Positions 14,401 through 16,565 of a stretch of DNA of 16,565 nucleotides are shown piece by piece; positions within the stretch are counted from its first letter, which is position 1; each line of letters starts with the position of its first letter. Under the pieces are notes generated by a model, which was not told where the DNA came from, made no database searches, and was given only the letters and a program-made list of their open reading frames with translations. The stretch lies in the NCBI GenBank assembly GCA_021443825.1, contig JABUTE010000003.1:1-16565 (forward strand), in the 5' to 3' direction. The position numbers and the translations under genes were made by a program. This DNA is from Bacillota bacterium (lineage in GTDB: Bacteria > Bacillota > Clostridia > Peptostreptococcales > Anaerovoracaceae).

Positions 14401-16232
14401 CGGCGCTTACCGATAAGCAGACCACGGCAGCAGATTACGAAAACGCCCTTGCAGCCCTGCAGGCAGAATCCGCAAGAAGCTATGCGGCCGATGCAAAGCT
14501 GCAGAAGGGCATCGTCGTCAGCGATCCTTATACCATCGGCTGCGGCGAAGGCACCAGCCTTACCGTTAAAACCAGATCCAACGGAAGCAACACCAACCCG
14601 AGCGGCGCTGTGATCATCACCGCCGAAGGCGGCTCTGCCTACGACGGCACCGCACCTGTTTACCAGTACGCGGTACTGCCGCTGAAGGAGGGCGAGGCTC
14701 CCGTCGATTACACCGGCAACATGCAGGCCATCAAGGATCTCGACCTGAACTGGCAATTTGCAAGCGATCTGAACGAAAGCGTATCCCAGACCACCATCGG
14801 CGGACTGGGCACCGGTAACTATCAGGTATTCGTAAGACCTGTTTACGATCCCGATCCTCGCGACGGCTTTGACGTCATGACCGAGATCGTCGGCAGCGGC
14901 GAAGATTCCCTGAAGTCTCTTGAAGCAGCGCTGCGCACCGCAGAAGAAAATGCACAGGCCAAGGTGATCAAGGCCGAGGCAGCAAAGCTTAAGGATGCAG
15001 CCGCCAAGGCGATCGCAGACGGCGATGAACAGGCTCTGGCACAGCTGCTGGCAGCAGTCGAGAACGATCCGGCCGTTGCCGCCGCCCTGGATGCATGGAA
15101 GAATGCTTCCAACTCCAAGGACAGCACCGCTGCAAAGAATCAATTCAGCGAAGCGACCACCGCATATCTGACCGAAAAGGCGGAAAAGGCCGTGGACGAC
15201 GCACAGCGCGCTTACGACCGCAAGGTCTCCGAGCTGAACCAGCAGATCGACAAGGCATACGACGATACCCCGGGCTACTGGCAGACCGTCTCCTATGCCA
15301 ACGCCAAGATCGCAAAGGGCGGCGGAATGCCCTCCAGCGCCATCGAAGGCTCTGCTTCTGACGACAGGCAGACCGAGTTCATCATCGATCCGGATAAGCC
15401 TCTGTCGTCGGATGATATCAACAAGATCATCACGGCCAACGAAGATAAGACCGTAACCCTGGTGGTCGACGGCAACACCGTCATTCTGCCGGCCGGCACG
15501 GCGAAGAAGGCCGATACCGTGCTCACCGCAGCCAGAGGCGTAAGCGGAGGCTCCGGAAACACCGTCGCTTATGTGGACGAAAACGGTCAGGCCCGCATCG
15601 CACCCATCAGCATGGTGGAAAACGGAAAGGCGGTCTACGTCTTTATGGGCGGCAGCGATTACAAGCTGGCCACCGTCAACAGCTACTACACCGACACCGT
15701 CGGTCACTGGGCACAGGAAAGCATCAAGTTCGTATCCGACAGAAAGCTCTTCGAGGGCGTGGGAGACGACCTGTTTGCTCCCGCAAATCCCATGACCAGA
15801 GCCATGGTCGTTACCGTGCTGCACCGCTTCGCCGGACTGCCTAAGGCAGAAGGAACCAATCCGTTCAGCGATGTATCCGGCAGCACCTGGTACAGTGAGG
15901 CTGTGGTCTGGGCAGTCGAAAACGGCATCGTTGAAGGTGTCAGCGCAGACCTCTTCGCACCTGACCGTCAGGTAACAAGAGAGCAGCTGGTTACCATGAT
16001 CGCACGCTACCTGAAGGCGGCCGGCTTCATGGGAACCGAACGGGGCGACCTTGACCGGTTTACCGATGCCGATCAGATCTCCGCATACGCGCTGGACAGC
16101 TTCCGGTGGGCATGCGAGGCAGGCATCATCGAAGGCAGCGGCACCAGCCTGATGCCTAAGAAGCAGGCTACCAGAGCAGAGGTCGCAGCCATCTTCGAGC
16201 GTGTTGTTCGCTACATACTTGAAAATCGCTAG
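2412..16232 (+). CDS. giant modular SLH-anchored cell-surface protein (4,606 aa)
   Basis: Secreted protein of about 0.5 MDa, not assigned to any named protein. ATG 2412 is chosen for AGAAAGG seven bases upstream and a typical signal peptide: RKR, a hydrophobic core, probable cut after Ala28 (AFA|Q). Domains in order: split Calx-beta-like region (about 75-329) with an Ig-like insert (154-240); Calx-beta (336-446); unknown beta region (from 527); EF-hand-type loops at 956, 1574 and 1771; amphipathic beta blocks (1434-1500, 1656-1737); propeller-like strands with helical inserts (about 1815-2540); CARDB-like domains (2621-3040) carrying a triple repeat; Ig-like domains (about 3080-3420); three related beta-sandwich modules (3632-4305), two holding coiled coils; three SLH domains (4428-4606). 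SLH domains normally bind pyruvylated cell-wall polysaccharide. There is no LPXTG motif and no C-terminal membrane segment. The gene is probably monocistronic or weakly coupled to the next. The role (adhesin, scaffold or S-layer-associated fibre) is open. Confidence 0.95.
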   Translation: MRTMRKRVIALLLTMTMLISAFPVAAFAQGTSAGVTPGRNGQFIITDEEGNTESIDNSVYAEDYPYGIFALQDSQLWLTEGDTTVLKVYRLGGTTNKASAILTYYPAIVQGEDGEIDESYAIRPEDITIEVEDPQPITAYQPWGEPEAPEASGVAVSCEPGFDGNDEACMILQPALEGDADSYQWLALVDGEWVEVKDSDSKKLPVAEEELQEYDFRCVYTVDGVSYSTDCLSGDAYVKEEAEELPEMPDNMPLNPEKTFSQLPLEEGKGVMFEVCFADGEYVKEIRITANDNDTYDFDRMAAITIEDCIGGQVHQSLNTLLLRIEDNDADEAVPTELGFAIDSVRADKAEGTVVVTVKRTAGQLPVSVDWHTEDGTAKEGVDYAYAEGTVSFYKNATAEIEIPLINDGVEDLEGVEFDIVLENLLGDDAGEITDDRCSVYLFNTAVVPEGGLNLESILYDADAVDATATVTTEKGVSVASPAVTDTAQVTEEDDQLATLEGSAASIQWLSQDEMEELQYSYANDQYGTVYGGRIYWGSNVGSNKMRVTLSHSGCGGGSDTKSIKNMHGRYTGYSATIHGAAGLSSLWYRMWHGDMEFAYTYFSDSDGKYWDNYKGFDDGTFEVSVRYAKTMYASSSFAFDSYSDGSVTLGLKKWEGGESEDTLNISAEVDFTKRTFSKPFYINVHTANDSDTANGAAELIPELYNKMIKSVTVNNDGVGGVYSGMLIEGSTVVIELGETLYTLAGASISDSDGKTLIGATVSGDGRKATFSNILLDPSKTYTFELVLMRNQKIKLDLLTSAEIDEYGNSNDAMIAAAYDLFKSRVQGGKITVANNSRLAGLSNYALHEIPMPVDVLFENTDATGTSATPKAGYSNMILKNGSGQTFKDVQYINFNLPEEDLIVFNGKSYKGNENIYLNLSNIGTTNLQFYYYNEDFLTVQRPMQVKIDAMGVYYDENGNGKVDGWWDADLGIFHSEGDSFVTYLDKMDYEETTFAPVVDADGTVHQYFLRPYYTANPVSLTVPEGHSVDERMQVMPNFITDITGSAAYAALTAEQKAYRTIVSGRTRIGENGREQYSADNHLKYTAEATAYSYVDIPLGGDTSPARPVTYDELKARLTRIAADAEDKKNNTVRYKLDSSIDLIFCDGIGYYYDESAALRLGDAYYVWEPAYKGNLLNDFEQPQLITIANSIAGENIPIAADGTVEYQKEDGTWTEEVPAEGDSSYSVTKAGAYITRLTAKTADAQAKINNYLGSFVDNDTFALVVNEQEMLTDEMLSMDALSVMKKDTKVPQTVTRGAAGLYPNSSYLKQNTSRGSHGEASSQGQGAYSEVEADFMPELFGFTGEAVSILGIETDGYEIALTVGFPFASKDNGGGNGSAANTFDDVKDNWGKITDFCKALKGAGTAKEKTQNAFKGLAGDDLDANKLKSKSIEVSGTLTLAIKLKYNPLDNHYQFSEATIAVGFKLEIRLTARLTVCPILYGYFQFNLEASLATGLGLEREAVTDEANPIFPTVEDVNNINVMQLYEFDHGADGKNYDRADGKNSQFAFLLSNKAFEVRFNGKLYVEYYEFVDKNGNGKLEYGEIGSAAKGYKSGYIEGAGGDAVNVFAKGQSSFDLGETVVVVLSAMDLDETKTNDVTTIASIKAIKDVTSDVYWCGFAFEIEVGIELGVGVGIDIAKIECYFNASIGVAFRLGPYIDGEYEPFLFESFELTLGLGLRVVFLFFNYEQDLISYTLQYEDEGADDGGTWSHSWSALGGAFGGDIGELAVDADGDGTIDARITPPSRLRSKTYTNHVNRAEELETQAFDSHAAEFQVSGYGTSVNAFRLQNNVETGYDYQLVTAGEHNYVVITATDNSAAADVDRTKLMLYRVSEADSNYGLVSPIKASTSSEGVALDGDGTGDLDFTVWAEGSKIHAAWISYAEPQRAPAPQPDDIYAGMTAENYKTAARPYDDPFVIGGVEMTLNNYTTLQLTPVDPPGDEPQRGEFFDAEAQEYDDDAFNAAHDQWVADNNAYLDYLDAQEKFEDWYSYFESYDYFVGQDTAGQLFKAAGNTVVKHAVFDTADEQATGFTGKTVVSGAANGRYDFLPKSDGDVVLYAQSVPYTADAIDSQLNEYSAYIDGLSTGNATTLNNGGMSADYIAASKQSRMDIKEAYLNLYGGNSRLTLVNADGTALTNGEMYVSGHQEGNYAAFAEDATNEILTNLDLAKVGDKYYVSYMTSEDRLIGSSGSYTDEMTISRLYLRSFTVSGNSVEWGEPVLLRQTVNYENDSSRDGVYKKSRLDEAYEDAYMGCLKFLTGRLGNALPDNDEEFEVFDAAAETFLLFEMNGATYVIRESSLASITQPDATGKSHGSINAFFTAEQIYGEEAAEGSNLASGKMDVVIGADGDGNLVAVYTGTVANSTNNAIYMAYWDPETAQWGAGTMLAMNRMDVYEQSILNNWSPTQTQEAYMAPVDEAGTINTFSFSNLQIALGSSSSRQPELDGLSGEAEASALTAQAYAKQLLAENGIEADELSTLDAGDELADVLLALGLGETQNSAPELLILTQGVQTQLVKYVLPRTNISGQYVDENGNVVASADDAAKKTVYAPRTQSEEGGPAEHGNQGVYAISYSKCGQLISNAAIRFAYSEFGEGSRLYANVSFTNVGDAAIRASRQNPVTVELLLNGEGDALATWNIYENIGSGQTVSLSTDEQLCKPLNRDLTTGDFFSIRVSEDRDYIGEGAYVYENRNDATSRFNVESKADLGIEYVKAEITGVDADGNAVADVTFNVTNRGSANAEDVYLQMSYIDRYETVGSEGNDGGQETAVYVPLDLTKSEILVSQQKFITSELETLESPQTDLANGVVRLGTDDRFYTRNYYISAAEYLQARSEYYTLTETTGYIRGEYNGTTYWYPGRYNSAYAAFTAGEEAMKNWKYDSASGSYYNGDYSGMAAAQAAAEAMRKQEYIKTAAQYNALSASEQQFWHVPSDNGSVYVPTRYATYAAALAGYEAAKQAGDDLSESFCRTVNAKLIIDPSLFKGKESGSFDLKLEVFSRSSNASFNADGLYTSAHSDEYYSANNSREVALEEATFIGAAAKINIARGSVHRLPFSVSTTTGKAPELTVLEVEDGADELTTLYYTEDADVDGVPGIMTGYLTIVGAQEGSGVIHITDTATNTTYPIVFQVNAEADGINIYNDDAQFTFYNADNSLFDPAALNQDWRFVTSAGWGDALEEPYLGNLAKGEKGAYFTFETKAGALSFNLIGEVEVSSNVFPGTVRLSGTSADMLSEIDAFNNEENLTHTITVKVVSDEAYLDTVKLEYSAPYTPSDDKEAPGLFWSRSFPTYHSVPDTDTVELTVYAIDETGLQSLNVKVNGTALTAAPVKTTSGLWSMTFTVDKDVESFSAAATDTNGNTTRRDVNVLWFTDNVLAGNEAYGKAPALSGTVVKKTAGGSTEDIYSGIVVYTSEDVLAGSTVEFSYTTEGDAALAYKVYGAEEAAFADNGSAVIPENGIYLVRSENSNTETWSQKVLFVDCFEALPELRAVAADPQFDPNSVKVSWTATKQSTSITRLNRVTVNSDDLTPATGASNAFSGEITLRYGGIYDFVTYDEKNLSGAKRLAVEVPVYDNEAGTYSSNDPWSAPDENGLCGFGTVTVDLNKVTGGSYASGLDQLFSYNNYFGTYEYAIVKAEDMGTEPDQKNFDEDGDYRWLDGLTWTAAAHDDVVTIEDLTAPADGSCEYVVIIRDAQQPANYRTMATEHITLSGNCVVIGSVSSKMASAAYSADGTLYVSAARGDSGLYEFAVLPAAEGTTLTADDFMAEGVQWVGADAAGDGTNAVFDGMATGTYQVAVRALIPEGDAAAKAAQLEVLKANAEAAASAYNTLQQSALQTADAQLRTINDAAIKMADAMTAYKAAEEEYLAAEALLSEGSGKITAAEVDRLKQAFDEANAAQASAKTDTSAELRKAGITGIEAMDLIDERLGLAPGSEELKNFNEALGDKLDALRLADIATELSAALTDKQTTAADYENALAALQAESARSYAADAKLQKGIVVSDPYTIGCGEGTSLTVKTRSNGSNTNPSGAVIITAEGGSAYDGTAPVYQYAVLPLKEGEAPVDYTGNMQAIKDLDLNWQFASDLNESVSQTTIGGLGTGNYQVFVRPVYDPDPRDGFDVMTEIVGSGEDSLKSLEAALRTAEENAQAKVIKAEAAKLKDAAAKAIADGDEQALAQLLAAVENDPAVAAALDAWKNASNSKDSTAAKNQFSEATTAYLTEKAEKAVDDAQRAYDRKVSELNQQIDKAYDDTPGYWQTVSYANAKIAKGGGMPSSAIEGSASDDRQTEFIIDPDKPLSSDDINKIITANEDKTVTLVVDGNTVILPAGTAKKADTVLTAARGVSGGSGNTVAYVDENGQARIAPISMVENGKAVYVFMGGSDYKLATVNSYYTDTVGHWAQESIKFVSDRKLFEGVGDDLFAPANPMTRAMVVTVLHRFAGLPKAEGTNPFSDVSGSTWYSEAVVWAVENGIVEGVSADLFAPDRQVTREQLVTMIARYLKAAGFMGTERGDLDRFTDADQISAYALDSFRWACEAGIIEGSGTSLMPKKQATRAEVAAIFERVVRYILENR
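2634..3748 (+). other. Calx-beta domain pair, the first apparently split by an Ig-like insert
   Basis: The second unit (residues 336-446) is a standard Calx-beta domain. It has the VSVDWHTEDGTAKEGVDY core, the SFYKNATAEIEIPLINDG strand and an acidic VEFDIVLENLLGD segment. The first unit starts LTEGDTTVLKVYRLGG (residue about 77). It breaks after DITIEVEDP and resumes at GKGVMFEVCF (from 268), ending in LLLRIEDND, the classic closing strand. The intervening segment 154-240 has Ig-like features: a SYQW strand and Cys residues at SCEP and FRCVY. Calx-beta domains commonly bind calcium and occur in adhesion proteins. Confidence 0.75.
6712..7622 (+). other. two blocks of strongly amphipathic beta strands
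   Basis: Residues about 1434-1500 and 1656-1737 alternate small or polar with hydrophobic residues over long runs, for example GTLTLAIKLKY, FQFNLEASLATGLGL, FEIEVGIELGVGVGI and LTLGLGLRVVFLFF. They flank an EF-hand-type loop at 1574. The pattern resembles paired long beta hairpins with one greasy face. I do not recognise the family. Possible readings are a large hydrophobic-core beta sandwich, a lipid- or glycolipid-binding sheet, or an assembly interface. Confidence 0.5.
7852..10035 (+). other. propeller-like strand region with helical inserts
   Basis: Short strand groups recur with spacing like propeller blades: DLDFTVWAEGSKIHAAWISY, GDVVLYAQSV, GDKYYVSYMT, ETFLLFEMNGATYVI and NLVAVYTGT with NAIYMAYWD. 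Between strands sit polar, helix-prone inserts at residues about 1934-2053, 2103-2163, 2269-2317 and 2484-2540. Assignment as a beta propeller is by pattern only; blade count is uncertain. Confidence 0.4.
11088..11399 (+). repeat. three Tyr/Ala-rich protein repeats inside a CARDB-like region
   Basis: Three copies of a roughly 17-residue motif occur in the giant protein: RYNSAYAAFTAGEEAMK (copy at 2893-2916), DYSGMAAAQAAAEAMRK (2925-2946) and RYATYAAALAGYEAAK (2975-2996). The first and third are preceded by aromatic-Pro strands (YWYPG, VYVPT). The shared pattern is (R/D)Y, then three or four residues, AA, then an Ala-rich helix ending EA-x-(K/R). The block is bounded by CARDB-type strands (VADVTFNVTNRGSANAEDVY before, FDLKLEVFSRSSN after), so it reads as a loop insertion at residues about 2863-3002. 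Confidence 0.65.
13305..15320 (+). repeat. three tandem related beta-sandwich modules, two with coiled-coil inserts
   Basis: Modules begin at residues 3632, 3761 and 4067. Each has a Y-x-(Y/F)-A-(I/V)-(V/L) strand (GTYEYAIVKA, LYEFAVLPA, VYQYAVLPL), then a Trp segment (LTWTAA, VQWVGA, LNWQFA). An L/M-x-x-G-x-(Y)-(V/Q)-V-x-(I/V)-R strand follows (CEYVVIIRD, GTYQVAVRA, GNYQVFVRP). In modules 2 and 3 an Ala/Glu/Lys-rich helical stretch follows that strand (3838-4030 and 4164-4288), and a closing strand comes after it (KGIVVSDPYTI; YWQTVSYANAKI). Module 1 has only a short loop there. Confidence 0.7.
15693..16229 (+). repeat. three C-terminal SLH domains
   Basis: Residues 4428-4475, 4484-4538 and 4548-4606 are successive S-layer homology domains. 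Each has the entry motif (TVGHWAQESIKF, DVSGSTWYSEAV, FTDADQISAYAL), the G-I/L-x-E-G turn (LFEGVG, IVEGVS, IIEGSG) and a TRA-type signature (MTRAM, VTREQ, ATRAE). Three copies at the extreme C-terminus form the usual pseudo-trimeric cell-wall anchor that binds pyruvylated secondary cell-wall polysaccharide. A CsaB-type pyruvyl transferase would then be expected elsewhere in the genome. Confidence 0.95.
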
Positions 16233-16267
16233 CGTCTAAACTACAATTGACTTAACAGTCTATTACG

Positions 16268-16302
16268 CAGGCTGTCCCTTCAACGGGGCAGCCTGTCTTT
16301 TC
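16268..16302 (+). terminator. terminator after the giant surface-protein gene
   Basis: An 11-bp stem (CAGGCTGTCCC / GGGGCAGCCTG, one G-U pair) with loop TTCAAC is followed by TCTTTTC. It begins 36 bases after the stop codon. The U tract is interrupted by C, so some read-through into the next gene is plausible. I see no good promoter between this hairpin and the next start codon. Confidence 0.82.
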
Positions 16303-16318
16303 AAAAGAACAAATAAAG

Positions 16319-16351
16319 GAGGTCTCATGAAAAAGAGAGGTCTCATGAAAA
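16319..16351 (+). repeat. 18-base tandem duplication of ribosome binding site and start codon
   Basis: GAGGTCTCATGAAAA occurs at 16319-16333 and again at 16337-16351, an exact 15-base match with an 18-base period. Each copy carries a purine-rich SD-like stretch and an ATG in the same frame. The first copy has the stronger SD (AAAGGAGG, 16315-16322), four bases from its ATG. Confidence 0.85.
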
Positions 16352-16565
16352 CAAGAAATAAGCTGCGGGGCCTGTTTTTTACAGGACTTCTGCTGGTGCT
16401 CTTTTCCGGCCTTGCCTTTGCACAAGAGCCGGCAGGCTATATCGTCAAGCTGAAGGAGCCCTTGGAGATGATGCTGTTTTCTGCTGATGAGGTGATCGAA
16501 GAGGTTCCTTATCTGGAGAACATCTACGTCATCGACGATCTGAGCATGATCGAGGGCCTTTACGA
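16327..16565 (+). CDS. secreted protein, N-terminal part only; possible subtilisin-like (S8) protease precursor
   Basis: The first 79 residues are visible and the gene runs off the window. A signal peptide is clear: basic MKKRGLMKTRNKLRG, hydrophobic FFTGLLLVLFSGLAFA, probable cut after Ala32. The mature part begins QEPAGYIVKLKEPLEMMLF and later reads LENIYVIDDLSMIEGL. The YIVKLK strand and the later Y-V-I-D-D-L strand resemble the inhibitor I9 propeptide that precedes secreted clostridial S8 peptidases, but the catalytic domain is outside the window, so this is a guess. Start 16327 is preferred for its strong SD; 16345, in the same frame, is a real alternative. The gene lies 94 bases after the giant gene, same strand. 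Confidence 0.7.
   Translation, partial: MKKRGLMKTRNKLRGLFFTGLLLVLFSGLAFAQEPAGYIVKLKEPLEMMLFSADEVIEEVPYLENIYVIDDLSMIEGLY

Noticed and set aside
16247..16275. TTGACT as a -35 for the downstream gene
   Set aside because: No acceptable -10 lies 16-18 bases downstream; that position falls inside the terminator stem.

Overview
The window looks like chromosomal DNA of an anaerobic, Gram-positive Bacillota, most likely class Clostridia. The evidence is AGGAGG-type ribosome binding sites, sigma-A-like promoters, a Bacillus-type xanthine phosphoribosyltransferase, and a giant secreted protein ending in three S-layer homology (SLH) domains. GC content is moderate to high in the genes and lower between them. 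I see no rRNA, tRNA, CRISPR array, transposase or phage gene.

Layout. (1) Positions 1-126 hold no supportable gene, only the minus-strand terminator of xpt. (2) 127-696 (-) is xpt, a purine-salvage gene with its own promoter and no purine riboswitch. (3) 924-2135 (+) is a divergent THUMP/SAM RNA methyltransferase of the RlmL/YpsC family, with its own promoter and a terminator whose stem nearly copies the xpt terminator. (4) 2195-2411 is an AT-rich promoter region. (5) 2412-16232 (+) is one 4,606-residue surface protein filling about 83% of the window. (6) 16268-16302 is a terminator. (7) 16327 to the window end (+) is the start of a second secreted protein, possibly a subtilisin-like protease precursor.

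The two housekeeping genes have no evident functional link to the surface protein. The giant protein is a mosaic. It has a signal peptide, a Calx-beta-like domain apparently split by an Ig-like insert, an intact Calx-beta domain, and uncharacterised beta domains with EF-hand-type calcium loops. Then come two strongly amphipathic beta-strand blocks, a propeller-like section, CARDB-like and Ig-like domains, three related beta-sandwich modules, and the SLH anchor. Its recurring theme is beta domains whose loops carry long helical or repeat-rich inserts. The clearest cases are two neighbouring beta-sandwich modules that each carry a predicted coiled coil at the same place, and a CARDB-like region carrying three copies of a Tyr/Ala-rich repeat. 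Its function cannot be read from sequence. Adhesin, S-layer-associated scaffold or glycan/protein-binding surface fibre are all possible. The secreted protein just downstream could be a partner, but that is inference from position.
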